From: Chamaecyparis obtusa
Taxonomy: Eukaryota > Streptophyta > Pinopsida > Cupressales > Cupressaceae
Direction: 5' to 3'
Assembly: GCA_027943335.1 (NCBI GenBank)
Contig: BSBK01004089.1
Coordinates: forward strand, 918,001 to 982,000
DNA: 64,000 nucleotides
The notes beneath the pieces are model-generated. The model made no database searches and was not told the DNA's origin. It saw only the letters and a program-made list of their open reading frames with translations. Both the position numbers and the translations under genes were made by a program. Of this stretch, positions 1-10,603 are shown in pieces. Every line of letters starts with the position of its first letter. Within the stretch, counting starts at the first letter, position 1.

Positions 1-31
1 CTCTGCATCCAGCCCAGAGACACCTTCAAGC

Positions 32-1150
32 ATGGTTGTGACAACTTCCACATTTGTCCAATCATCCCTAGCAACATCAGAGGCAGCTACCATTTCTTCT
101 ACCGAGCTGCAGTCTCCTGTACCAGTAAGTTTTCCAACTTTTGAATCATCAAGTGTAAATATTGTAAGTTCTCCAGTAGAAAGTATACCAGTGTCAATAG
201 CCAGCCCTATTTTATCTACTATCACTACTACAAGAGCATTAAGTACAGATAAGCCTAAGGCTCTACCGAGTATAAAATTTTTGGGTAAAAATATAGTTGA
301 GGATATAGACCTAGACGAAGAGATAGAGATTCCTACTCTGGATTTTGCAAATCTCTCAGCAGACCAGATGCAGAATATAGGTGAGATCCTCCAAAGGAAA
401 GCAAAACAAAAGAAGCTTAAGGAAGAGAGAGACAAGGAGTATCAAATCATTAAGGATGCTAAGGACATTTTGTCTGATGCATTAGGCATTAAAGTAGACT
501 CCTCCCAGCATGTTTTGTTACAATTGGCAGAAGCAGTTGAGAAATATAATGAGGACTCATCCGAGACAGAGAAGTTAGTTGAAAGAGCCGAGAAAAGATT
601 CAACAATAAAGTGCTTGAGCACATTGCTCAGCACATAGCTATTAACCAAGTGGAATTATCTTCAGTTTTGTCTAACACAGAGTCTATTTATTCGAATGCT
701 ACCTCTCTTTTGGCCAGACTATGCAATTTTGCCGAGTTCACAAAGGATGTCAAAAATAAAATGAATAAAATGGATGAGGATATGAAGATTAGCATACAGA
801 AGCTGCAACTTGAACCAAGTTCAAGCTCTGCTCATCACATGAAAATTTCACATCTATCCAATATGCAGTCTGATCTATTGAAAGAAGACTCAAGGATCCG
901 GTCCACACTGCTAGACATCCAACACATGATCCTTCCCATCATGAATACAATGTATAAGCACATTGAACATTCCAGAACATTGATTCATGACAATCAGTTC
1001 TCCATAGCAGATCACATGATTGAACTCTCTGCAGAAATCCAAATTGCCATACAAACATGTAAGATTCTGCAAGAAAGTTGGGACAGAACCCTGGCACTAA
1101 TAATGAAGGTACATTCTGATTTCTTATCAAATTTTGGATTCTCTCTGTAA
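32..1150 (+). CDS. Third ORF of E1, coiled-coil protein (env-like position), possibly 5'-partial
   Basis: A 372-residue intact ORF. The frame stays open back to base 2, so the Met at 32 may not be the true start. Residues about 1-90 are rich in Ser, Thr, Val and Pro and look disordered. A short acidic stretch (DLDEEIEIP) near residue 92 leads into a charged helical region with heptad-like spacing (about 115-200), and helical, hydrophobic-periodic sequence continues to the C terminus. I see no signal peptide, no clear membrane segment and no protease, RT or integrase motif. It ends 33 bases before the first polypurine tract, the place where Sireviruses carry an env-like or extra ORF. The function is unknown; calling it Env would go beyond the evidence. 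It is unusual here in having no premature stop, unlike the other element genes in this window. Confidence 0.6.
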   Translation: MVVTTSTFVQSSLATSEAATISSTELQSPVPVSFPTFESSSVNIVSSPVESIPVSIASPILSTITTTRALSTDKPKALPSIKFLGKNIVEDIDLDEEIEIPTLDFANLSADQMQNIGEILQRKAKQKKLKEERDKEYQIIKDAKDILSDALGIKVDSSQHVLLQLAEAVEKYNEDSSETEKLVERAEKRFNNKVLEHIAQHIAINQVELSSVLSNTESIYSNATSLLARLCNFAEFTKDVKNKMNKMDEDMKISIQKLQLEPSSSSAHHMKISHLSNMQSDLLKEDSRIRSTLLDIQHMILPIMNTMYKHIEHSRTLIHDNQFSIADHMIELSAEIQIAIQTCKILQESWDRTLALIMKVHSDFLSNFGFSL

Positions 1151-1183
1151 ATAAATTGTATATGCACCTTTGGCATTATCGTC

Positions 1184-1392
1184 AAAAAGGGGGAGATATG
1201 TATAGAAGGAGAGAGATGTATACTGTATAGATTTGTATAAGAAACAGTTAGCACATTGAAAGGGGGAGACAATGTATATAGCCCTATAACAAATAAGACA
1301 AATTTTGAAAAATCAAAATAAAACTCAGCATGATTCGGTGTATATAAATTTTGGCCAATAAGTGTTTTTGTCACTAATGCCAAAGGGGGAGA
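1184..1392 (+). other. Multiple polypurine tracts of E1
   Basis: The word AAAGGGGGAGA occurs at 1186-1196, 1259-1269 and 1382-1392. The last copy lies immediately before the LTR (LTR starts 1394) and is the expected primer site for plus-strand DNA synthesis. The two upstream copies match the multiple-PPT signature described for Sireviruses. Confidence 0.75.
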
Positions 1393-1446
1393 TTGTTGGC
1401 ATTAAGCAGTATTGCCACTAGTGACAACACTTATTAACATTCTGAG

Positions 1447-1788
1447 TGTAAACCGAGAAGACAGTGTAAACCGAGAAGACAGTGTAAACCGAGAAGACAG
1501 TGTAAACCGAGAAGACAGTGTAAACCGAGCAGACAGTGTAAACCGAGAAGACAGTGTAAACCGAGAAGACAGTGTAAACCGAGCAGACAGTGTAAACCGA
1601 GAAGACAGTGTAAACCGAGCAGACAGTGTAAACCGAGAAGACAGTGTAAACCGAGCAGACAGTGTAAACCGAGAAGACAGTGTAAACCGAGCAGACAGTG
1701 CAAACCGAGCAGACAGTGCAAACCGAGTAGACAGTGCAAACCGAGCAGACAGTGCAAACCGAGCAGACAATGAAAACCGAGTAACATC
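1447..1788 (+). repeat. 18-bp tandem array with ACCGAG core inside the LTR
   Basis: Eighteen consecutive 18-bp units (consensus TGTAAACCGAGAAGACAG) run from 1447 to 1770, with a degraded nineteenth to 1788. Nine of the first fourteen units read ACCGAGA and five read ACCGAGC. The last four change TGTAAA to TGCAAA. Because 18 is divisible by 3 the array is open in several frames on both strands, but those ORFs are a by-product of the repeat. It lies in U3, upstream of the TATA-like box. Confidence 0.95.
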
Positions 1789-2040
1789 TTGTCTACCGAG
1801 TCACCAATGCTTACCGAGTTCAATACCTACCGTGTGATCAGTATGAACCGTGCCTTCACTTCTACCGAGTGCATGACGATGCCGAGTAACGCAGTGGACA
1901 CCGAGTATCAGAAAGTCACCGAGTCAGTGTGAAGGAACCGAGTAACCATATTTGGGCCGACTTAGTAGCACTTATGTTTATTTGTCAAGCCGACAAGCCG
2001 ACAGTGCAATTGTAATTATAATTAATTGTTTTGATACCTG

Positions 2041-2048
2041 TATATAAA
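2041..2048 (+). promoter_or_regulatory. TATA-like box of E1 LTR
   Basis: TATATAAA lies 648 bases into the LTR and about 250 bases after the CCGAG array. Position and sequence fit an LTR promoter; the transcription start is not known. Confidence 0.4.
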
Positions 2049-2662
2049 CAATGATGTAGAAATAAAAGATATATGCACAAGAAATGAAATATATGATATA
2101 GAATAGAATAAGTGAATTGCAGAAGGCTTCAGAAGTATAAGATACAGAAAAGACAAATTCATCACAGAAGGTGATCAGTACATCAGCGAATCTCATTCAG
2201 CAATCCAGTTGCAAAGCAGAGATCTACTGTTTCATTCTAACAGGTGAATCAGTACTAAATCCTTTAACTGGGTAGACTTAACAGTCTTTGTATAAATCTT
2301 TTTACCGAGTGCATACTTCACTGTATGTTTGTAAATCCTTTAACAGGGTGGATTTAGCAATCCTTATTGCTCCTAACAGGGCAGATCATCGGAAGTGATC
2401 AAATTGTAAGCCTTAACCGGCCAACTTTATTCTACAGTATTAAAGCTTTGTGGGTTTCATCCCCACCCCAGTTTTACTTTCTTTTGGAAGGTTTCTGGGT
2501 AACCAAATCCATGTGTCTTTATTGTGAATGCATTTTAAGTTTCATGCTTTCTGTATGCAAAGGTTAAAAGTAAAATACATGTTAAAATTAGAAGAGAATT
2601 TGGAGTTACTGATTCACCCCTCCCCTCTCAGTAACTTGGTTAATTCCTGAATATTTCCAACA

Positions 2663-3569
2663 ATGTGATTCTGGATATAGTATCTAAATAGTTAGAAGGC
2701 TCTAAAACTACGATCACAAGTTTCTAAGTTATGGAATTTGGGAGATATTAATTTTTGAGTATTGGAATTCATAGTATTTGTGAGGAACAAAACAAAGATG
2801 AAAATACTTCATCAGTCAGACTTGTTTTTTACATGGAGGAAATGTTTTGAGTATTGTTTATGATTGAGCCAACTATGGAGAGTTTAAATTTTGGTTAGCA
2901 CATTATGGACTGCGTTAAAAGAGGTTTGGTCTACATGTTTCCTATAAAAAGCCAATAGAATTATGGTCTCATATATGAAATCTAGATGTGTTTGTGAAGG
3001 AGTATGAATGACAAGAATGCAATGAAACGATATAAAAATACTATAGTGATAATCAAATACTATCAAATGTGTAGATTCATGTTCAAAATTTCATTGGAAC
3101 TATATTGGAATAATCAATGCCACCAGTCAGCCTAGTATAGGACTATAAGTCCATCTTTTTTTTATGTATTTGGCAGTGAGACTTGATGTAATTGAATTGT
3201 ATATTTGAGCAGTGAGCTCTAGGCTATAAGATTTAATGCAAGTACATTCCCACCTATTATACTTAATCTCTTAATTGAGCAATTATTACTACAATAGTGA
3301 GTTATTTGTGGGTATTATCTCCACTGGGGTTTTTCCCTTAACCGGGTTTTCCTCAAAAAAAATGATGGTATTATATTCTATTTACTTATTTTTACTTTGG
3401 TATTAAGTTATGGTTTCAGTTTGAATTGCTAAAGAATATGTCTACACCATTTCACCCCCTCTTGATGCACCCTAATCCTAGCAACACATTCCTAATAACA
3501 TCAATTCATCCCAATTTCAAGCTATGATTGGGAATCTAGCTACACAACAACACCTTGCTGGAAATTTCT
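2663..3569. other. Unassigned AT-rich stretch with an old Copia LTR relic
   Basis: No gene is visible. Around 3300-3500 the sequence has the usual Copia LTR tail: a 'ccactggggtttttccc' block, a 'ttaaccgggttttcc' block, then CACCCCCTCT near 3455. It is probably the decayed 3' part of an LTR in plus orientation. The rest is unassigned. Confidence 0.35.
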
Positions 3570-4490
3570 TGGTAGGGTACTAAGAGGGGGGGGGGTGTGA
3601 ATCAACACCACATAGATTTAAAACTTTTTTAACAATTTGAACATAAACCGATAGCTAGTAAATTACTTATACCGATAACTATTTTGTCTTTTACTGATAG
3701 CTTCTATAATGTTTAACCGATAATTGATTACGTGAAAATTAAACATACAACAAAAAAACATTCAAACACTTAAAAAAATATTTTTCTGTTGTAGAAAACC
3801 CTTGATCAGAGGGAAAAACTGTGGTGGGGATGGTATCCAAAACTCATCACTGCAGTGATAAGGTGCTTGGTTAGGAGCTTACATAAATGTCATCTTCTGA
3901 ATGACTTCACCTTGTTAGGAGTGTCTAATACCCTTTTAGGAGTATTGAAAGTCATGTTAAAGTCTACTCTATTAAGAGATTTTATTCCACTTATATAGTG
4001 TTCACCCTCTTAAAGGATTTACAATAAGTTCCTAAATAGAAATTCTAAGTTTAGTTGGAGACTACTCGGTTAATGGATTTCACAATCTTCTTGCTCAACT
4101 GTTAGGAATAAATCAACAAGAAATTTGACCTCTAGATACTTTCTCCAAAAGCTTGTCAGATCTGATTTCACTCTTCTTCTGTTCTGATCTTCTTTTGGTC
4201 TTTTCTGATAACAAAACTTTTCACTTCTATCCATGTCCTCTGATCTGTATCTCTATCTGCATGTATATATATCTCTCTTTCTCTTTGCCTCTAATATCCT
4301 CTTATAGTTTCTTACCCTTATTGGGGTTTCTCGATCTCCCATAAACCAATTTTCTAATTTGATGTTCTCCTCATTCATAACCTTTTCTTTTCCTTTCACC
4401 ACTAACACTTTCTGATAAATTTTTTTGATAACCCTTCCTTTAACACTTTTTGATAGTTTCTATGCCAATATGTCTTTCCTTTCTTGATCT
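3570..4490 (-). repeat. Decayed Copia-type LTR, minus orientation
   Basis: Read on the minus strand, the region ends in the CACACCCCCCCC tract and CCTACCA typical of a Copia LTR 3' end (3570-3597 on plus). Upstream of this are 'aaatccttta' words near 4012-4022 like those in the E1 and C LTRs, and a minus-strand TATA-like CTATATAAG at about 3990-3998. The right boundary is a guess. 4150-4490 is pyrimidine-rich with no coding evidence. Confidence 0.45.
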
Positions 4491-4499
4491 CTATACTTA

Positions 4500-5260
4500 A
4501 TGTTATTTACTAGCAATAACAATCTAATCAAAATCATCATCGATTGCCTATTAATTACTTGTAGAGGATTTTGTCAAGTAACACACCTTGTGTTCACATA
4601 TAAGGAATTTTGTGCTCTTGACCCACATCACAATAATCCCTCACATATTAAATCCATCATCTGTCACTACAAAATAAAAAAGGTCCTTATAGATGGTGGA
4701 TCCAATTTTAACCTTTATATCTTAAAAATGATAAGACAATTGGGACTCCCTGATGAACTTTTTGAAGTTTCAAAGAGAATCACTATAAAGGCCTATGATG
4801 ATAGAGAAAGAGATTCTAAAGGTTTGATCACACTCCCTCTTCAAGTGGGTCTTGCATTAAATGATACTACCTTCCAAGTGCTTGGTTAAGAATTTCCATA
4901 CAATAGTATCCTCAAAAGACCTTGGATACATGCCATTTTAGGTGTTCCCTCTACATTCTATCACTGTGTAAAGTTCTCACACAAGGGAGTGGAGTAACTA
5001 TCCCTAGAGATGTTGAACCCTTCCAATATTACAAATGATTGGAAGGTAAACAAACCAATTTTCTCCCTTTGAATGGGTTTTTTAGACCTATTTCCAAGAC
5101 TCCTCTTGAGGAGCCCATCAAACCCTCTACTAAAGAAGTTTCTAAACCATATAATAAAATATCCTCTACATATGAAACTTCTAAGGATAAAGAAAAGAAA
5201 ACTGAAGATAAGTTCCCTGAATTTGACATGAAAGTGAAGTTCACTAACCAAGACATATGA
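4500..5260 (+). pseudogene. Gypsy aspartic protease relic
   Basis: The frame 4500-4889 holds VLIDGGSNFN, the position of the retroviral-type aspartic protease D-x-G-S site (here DGGS). It is followed by the IKAYDDRERDSKG...LPLQVG segment typical of plant Ty3/Gypsy protease regions. After an in-frame TAA the same frame continues with a RPWIH motif and a VPSTFYHCVKF-like segment, both diagnostic of this family. A Lys-rich linker-like ORF at 5039-5260 follows in another frame. The piece is truncated and frameshifted, with no RT or integrase nearby. It belongs to the same broad family as the protease of N but lies on the opposite strand. Confidence 0.65.
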
Positions 5261-5390
5261 GAATACAAATTTTAGAATGCTTTTTATTTTGGTCAACTCC
5301 CTTTATCCCCTGTGATATGGAAAATAGTTATCAAGGGTAGATACACACTTCCAATATACATTGGAATACAAAACCCTACCCCATGCCAAA

Positions 5391-5834
5391 TCTGATTAGT
5401 ACAACCCAAAAGGATGAAAGGGTGCTAATGCAAGATCTAGAAAGAGAGGTGATTTTGTGGATTCTCTATATGGATAGAAATGTATGTATATAAAATTTAA
5501 AGTAAAACACTTATGAAAAGATAAAGGAAAGGATAACCAACAATATAGAAATATTAGATCTAATGTATCAATGTAAATGCTATAGTAAAATAGGAAGAAT
5601 GAACTCATCTTTGGGGATAGGAGAGGACAAGTAAACTTCAAATCTGGAATTGACTATCAAAAACCTATTAGAATTGGGAACAGTTCTGGATCTGGAACCT
5701 TGAGACCTACAAATCCTAAATGTGAAATTTGTAAAACATCAAGATGATCTAAAATCAAGTCAACTTAGTCCCAAAGAGTCTACTTAGTCCTAGAAGGGTA
5801 AAAACTGATGAATTCTATGAAGGATCAATCCCTA
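5391..5834 (-). repeat. E3: left part of 3' LTR (split by E2)
   Basis: This sequence was contiguous with 28401 before E2 inserted, because the GTTCC duplication brackets E2. Since 28401-29577 is the LTR of E3, the flanking sequence here is probably its other end. The left boundary is uncertain. There is no coding content. Confidence 0.4.
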
Positions 5835-5839
5835 GTTCC
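5835..5839. repeat. Target duplication of E2, left copy (GTTCC)
   Basis: GTTCC immediately precedes the left LTR of E2 and recurs at 28396-28400 immediately after its right LTR. A 5-bp duplication is standard for LTR element integration. Confidence 0.85.
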
Positions 5840-6143
5840 TAAATAGAGGTAAAATTGATTCACCTCTATTTGAATGTGTGTGTGATGTGAATGGGGGAAA
5901 TATGAGATCTATTCCCAAATCCAAATTCCCAAAGGAGAGATCCAATTTGATCAACCAAAAGGCTAATGCACAATCGAATCAATCTATGAAGAATATGAAA
6001 GAGAGAGAGAAACCCTATATTTCCCTATGGTTGAATTATTCTTGAAATTTGAAATAATTGAAATACAAATACTAACCTCAAATTAGGGAAAATCTGGAAA
6101 ATGCCAATTTTTGATGTTTGTGTGTACTTTCAAGCAATTCTCT
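5840..6143 (-). repeat. E2 3' LTR, first segment
   Basis: It aligns with 26798-27097 of the right LTR at high identity. The outer terminus reads TA where the right copy has TG, a point change in the otherwise conserved LTR end. The segment breaks at 6143/6144, where the N LTR begins. Confidence 0.85.
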
Positions 6144-7395
6144 TGTGAGCAAGGCTATATGTATCTATTTTGAAAGGCTCAAATCAGTTAAACGTTAAGT
6201 TCTAATCTAACATGAAATCAATCCAAAACAAGAACATCTAAGCTAAGCCACCTCAGATTGAGCTAAAACAGATGCGCCCATGCACTATTTGATTTGCTCA
6301 TTTAAAAGAATGTGGGTATGCTCTCAAAGCACTTGGAGCATCTTCCTAATGCAGATTTGGAGGATTTAAGCTTCATGAAAACTCCATAAATGGCACAATA
6401 TTGGGTAGAACACCCAAAATTGCCCCTAAGGCTTCAAGAACTCAAGATTATGCAACTAATAATGATTAAGTAGATTTTTAAGCCCAAAATAGATGTGATA
6501 TGATGTATGAACAAGAATCAAACTAAGTTAATCCATTAGTTCTATATTAAGATGAGCTAAAAATGCTTGAAAGTAAGCTAAATTAGAATGATTATACTAA
6601 ATCTAGAGTTAAATTAGCATGATAACAATGCTTGAAATAAAAGGTGAATGAGTATTTTGCTCTTAGAAATGAGGAGTATTTATAATCTTTTGGAAAGGTT
6701 TGGGTTAGGAGGATAGGTTAGAGTTTGGGGTAAGGTTAGAGTTTGAGTCAAGGGGATAAGGATGAAGACTTTCTAGAAGAGTCTAGGCTTTGGATGAGGA
6801 TAAAGACTTTCTAGAAAAGTCTAGGCTTTCTAGGGATAAAAGAAATTTAGGAAATAAATAAAGTTTTATTTATTTCAAGGGTTTTAGGTTTGAGAAGATA
6901 TTTATTAAAAAAAAATTTAATAAATATGAGGATTAATATTTAATCTTAATTAAATATCTTGAGTTGGGATTAGGGTTAGGAAATGATGGGATTAGCCTTT
7001 AATCAAAATTAAAGAAGGATTAGAAGATTCTAGAAGAGGTTAGTGGTCTTTACGAATTTGGCAAGGTTTTGGGTAAAAAATAAATAAATTATTTATTTTG
7101 GGATTTTTGGGTCAATTTATTAATTAAATAATTAATAAATAGGGAAAAGGTGTTTAAATAAGATTTAAATATTTTTGGGAGGGATTTCTTAATTAAAGAT
7201 TTTTAATTAAGATAAAGGGATTTAATGACATAAAATTAAATTAATTAATTAAATAATTAAATAATTAAATAATTAATTAATTAATTAAATAATTAATTAA
7301 TTAAATAATTAATTAATTAACAAATGATGATGTCATCAGGGATTTTTTAGAAAATAAAAATATTTTATTTTCTAAAGGATTTTTACGTGTCTACA
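6144..7395 (-). repeat. N 3' LTR
   Basis: On the minus strand it begins TGTAGACACG beside the polypurine tract and ends TTGCTCACA. It has a minus-strand TATA-like box at about 6669-6676. It is 64 bp longer than the partner, mostly because of expansion of an AATTAATT-type tract at about 7230-7320. Confidence 0.93.
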
Positions 7396-7441
7396 TTTTG
7401 CCCCTCTTTGATGCAATGCCCCAAGTGGCATGGCATCAAAG
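7396..7441 (-). other. N polypurine tract and adjoining stem-loop
   Basis: Minus-strand CAAAGAGGGGCAAAA (7396-7410) directly precedes the 3' LTR and is the plus-strand primer site. Overlapping it, CTTTGATGC at 7406-7414 pairs with GCATCAAAG at 7433-7441, and ATGCC/GGCAT pairs inside, giving about 14 pairs with one mismatch and a 6-base loop. Confidence 0.75.
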
Positions 7442-8855
7442 ATAAGAAAATAAGATGCCCCAAGCTAGAATTTAGAGGAATGAGGGATTGTGCCCCCTCG
7501 AGAAAAGAACACAAGGAGTAAACGGTGTGGAATTTTCTCGAAAGGAAACAGAGAAGGACGGACTTAGGAAGAAGGGGAGATAAATAACCAAACTGCCAAG
7601 AGGAAAGATGGGTGAATGCAAGATGAGATGGAATGCAAAATGTAGGATGCAGCTACATGAGAGATGCAAGATGCAAGATTAATCTATATGATGCAAGATG
7701 CAGGGGATGTTGGGAGTTCCAGGTGCAAATGTGGAGAGCATAACCTAGTTTAATATAGCAATGCTAGAGACCTGCCAAGGATACTGGGATCACGAGGCCT
7801 TGTCACCAGTGTTGCATAGGACTGACGCTAAAAAGACATGCAGGGTTGCCCCAACATCACACATGAAACCCAGAGGAGGCATGGTGGAAACGATGCTGAA
7901 GAAACCACAAACACACGATTGACTCACAGGCAGAAGCAAAAGATCAAAAGACCTTGCCCCATATTATCCTCATTCACTATGCACCATGATAGAAAGGATC
8001 GTGATGACTTTGAGTAGAGAACAATGAGAAGCCGTAAAAGAGTACCAAGATCCAAAGGACAAAATCCAAGATCAAAATGATAACTCCAAAAAGACATCCT
8101 TTTCCAAGGAGAGAGATTTGATGTGACGGGGGGAAGATTGGTCTGAACGGGTGGAAGGATGCATCGACACAGACTTGGTGGGATTGGGTGAAGATTAGGT
8201 CTGACAGGAGGAAGGATACATCCTCAAGGACCCATAGATTGATGAGAGAATGAGTGCTGGTTGTTCGCTGGCAAATGATGAAGTCAAAGAATAATCACTG
8301 TGATCAAGAATAGTCGATAATTGAGGTTGCTAAAGTACAAGGCTGGGTAGGACAAAGAGTTCTGATCAAATGTGGCTACAAGACTAACAAGGACTATGTA
8401 CAACAAAAAGGGATGACATGTACAATAGATAGGAAAAGATATAAACAATAGAGATGTACAGAAGCTTAGGATTGGGGATAGGAAGATCTCGCTATATAGG
8501 ATATACAGGATATGGTACAAAAATAGGGTACAAGATATGTGCAGGTGGGATTGCGGATTTGCTTGAGGATTATAAAAAAAGAGGAATGCTGGGGGATGGT
8601 GGATGGGGATGGGGATGGTAGAAAAAGGACTGAGATGGTGGGATGGGGGATGGGAGTTTGATAGATAATGACTCAGTCCACTATGTATGGTGCCTATTTG
8701 CTAGCTTTTCATCAACATACTTGTCCAAGGCACTTGAATTGCCAAGTTTTCACCATTGGACGATTATTTTTCTTTTCTTTTTTTCTTTTTTGATTTTTTT
8801 GTATTTTTTTGCTTTTTTCAATTTTTATCAATTTTCTAAATATGTAGGATCTGGT
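7442..8855 (-). other. N 3' untranslated region, low complexity
   Basis: About 1.4 kb between integrase and the polypurine tract. It contains degenerate GATGCAA repeats (7615-7710), GGATGG runs (8587-8650) and a T-rich tract (8766-8840). No protein motif is visible. A region with the same order of words occurs in E3 at about 31300-31614, so this tail belongs to the family rather than being a chance insert. Confidence 0.6.
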
Positions 8856-10139
8856 TCAGGCATAGAACCTCTTCAAATGTATGATGTTGATTGGATCATT
8901 CAAAGGCTCACCTTCTAGTGTTGATAGCCGATAAGCTCCGGAGCTGAAGCATGCTATGACAACATAGGGGCCCAGCCAAGTAGGCTCAAACTTGCCTTTC
9001 TTTTCTCTGTTTGCTTGGACTTTCTGATTTTCTTTGAGGACCATGTCACTGACCTAGAACTATCTAGGATGGACCTTCTTATTATAACTCCTTTTGAGTT
9101 GATTTTGGTATGCAACCAGGTGATCATATGCTTGCTATCTTTTTTCATCTAACAGGTCTAGCTGTGTGAGACGGGCCACACGATAGTCTTCATCAGTGGT
9201 GTAGTTCTTCATGGAGACTTGCAATGATGGGAGCTCAACTTCGATTGGTAGAATGGCTTCAACACCATATACAAGGGAATATGGGGTGGTGCCTATGGGA
9301 GTGCGATAAGAAATGCGGTAGGCCGAAAGGGTGGGATTGATTTGGAGGTGCCAGTCACGACCATAATCATTGACAACCTTCTTGAGGATTTTTAAGATAG
9401 TTTTGTTGCTTGCCTCAGCTTGGCCATTTCCTTGAGGGAAATATGGACTGGAGAAATAGTGATGGATGTGGAGTCTAGCACACAGATCATCCACATGCTA
9501 GTTTTCAAAAGGTGTGCCATGGTCTATGAAGATGGTAGATGGTATGCCAAAGCGGCAAATGATGTGGTAAAGGATGAAATTGGATATTTGTATGCCAGTA
9601 GTTAGGGTGAGTGGAATCACTTCAACCCATTTGGTGAAGTACTCTATGGCAGTTATTATGTGCTTGTGTCCATCCGAGGAGAGGGGAGTGATTAAGCCGA
9701 CAAGGTCAAAGCCCCAACATGAAAATGACCAAGGTGGTGCAATGGGCTGCAAGTCTTGTGCTGGTGCATGAATCAGATTTGCATGCTGCTGACATGGTAA
9801 ACATTTTTTGACAAACTCACAAGCATCATGTTCCATGGTTGGCCAATAATACCCAACTCGAAGCAACTGCTTAGCTAGAACCATGCCACTCGTGTGGGCA
9901 CCACAAATTCCAACATGGACCTCTTGTAAAGCCAGGATAGCCTCGTTCGAATCTAAACACCTAGAAAGGATGTTGTGATATCCTCGACGATAAAGGGTGT
10001 TGGCTACAAGAGTGTAGCATGAAGCTCTGCGAATAAGGTTTTGGCATTGGTTATTGTTGGATGGGGAGATATGATACCATTTTGTAGATATGCATGGATG
10101 TCGTGGTACCATGGGGACTAAGGACCAACCAAGACACAC
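8856..10139 (-). pseudogene. N integrase domain
   Basis: Read on minus from 10139. The zinc-binding HHCC region is present: HVGICGAH, then the CLPCQ pair. It is followed by the DDE core with Asp in FDLVG, a second Asp in IDHGTPF (the usual second residue N is H) and Glu in NGQAEASNK. The C-terminal part has GKFEPTWLGPYVV and a GEPLNDPINIIHLKRF tail. One frame covers all of it but is broken by TAG at 9498-9500, 9135-9137, 9060-9062 and 9054-9056. Integrase would insert the cDNA; this copy cannot be made full length. I see no chromodomain, as expected for Tat. Confidence 0.9.
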
Positions 10140-10603
10140 ACCATTTCTGCATCGACGTTCTCATAAGCTAGCGTGTGTAGTTGCTCGACTAGGAATTCAT
10201 ACTGTGATGTGTCGCATGGGATTTCTAACAAGGATCAAATAGTTGCCATTGCGTCTACTACTTTGTTCTGAAGTCTTGGTATCTATGTGAATTGTAGATT
10301 TAGGAAATGCTCTTTCAATCTCTCCAATAGTTCTTTGTAGGGTAGCAGCTTGTCATCCTTCATCTGATATTCATTTAGGACTTGCTTGATAATAAACTAT
10401 GAATCTCCAAACACTTGCAGTTTTGTGATATTCCACTGAATGGCTATTTTGAGACCTGCGATGAGTGTCTCATATTCTGCAATGTTATTGGTACATGAAA
10501 ATCCCAACTTGAATGACTTTGGGATGTAGTCACCTTGAGGTGTGACAAATAGGATTCCTACCCCCGATCCATGTAATGTGTAGGAGCCATCAAAGTATAG
10601 CTT
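10140..10603 (-). pseudogene. N second RNase H (archaeal-type, Tat marker)
   Basis: Directly after the first RNase H, the same frame continues past a TGA (10604-10606) into KLYFDGS, the first catalytic Asp motif. It continues with SCTNNIAEYETLIAGL (catalytic Glu) and VFGDS (catalytic Asp). TAG codons follow GDS and occur again about 40 residues later, and the frame shifts before integrase. Two RNase H domains in one pol are characteristic of Tat/Ogre-type Gypsy elements, where the extra one was acquired secondarily. Confidence 0.85.

Larger units (their letters stand above)
1..2662 (+). mobile_element. E1: 3' part of a Sirevirus-like Copia element
   Basis: A third ORF is followed by three copies of the polypurine word AAAGGGGGAGA and then a 1269-bp LTR with TGTTGG...CCAACA ends. 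Repeated polypurine tracts before the 3' LTR and an extra ORF after pol are known features of the Sirevirus (SIRE/Maximus) Copia lineage. Gag-pol and the 5' LTR lie left of the window, so lineage is inferred from non-coding features only. The base after the LTR is 2663; a target duplication cannot be tested because the left end is missing. Confidence 0.75.
1394..2662 (+). repeat. 3' LTR of E1
   Basis: It begins TGTTGG directly after the last polypurine tract and ends CCAACA, giving 6-bp inverted ends. The order is: CCGAG tandem array (1447-1788), scattered ACCGAG words to about 1945, TATA-like TATATAAA at 2041, then a region with repeated 'aatcctttaac(a)ggg' words and a CACCCCTCCCCTCT tract near the end, typical of Copia R/U5 regions. 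No partner LTR is in the window. Confidence 0.8.

Noticed and set aside
1447..1788. CRISPR-like direct repeat array
   Set aside because: Repeats are contiguous with no spacers, and the context is a plant LTR.
1402..1837. Three overlapping ORFs of 122-141 codons, both strands, over the 18-bp array
   Set aside because: An 18-bp unit without stops is open in several frames by arithmetic. The peptides are pure repeats and the array lies inside an LTR.
6139..6143. Clean 5-bp target duplication for N
   Set aside because: TCTCT on the left and TCTGC on the right do not match; only TCT is shared, so I do not claim an intact duplication.
8643..8918. Plus-strand ORF with a Phe-rich hydrophobic run
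   Set aside because: Translated T-rich tract in the antisense of the N tail.
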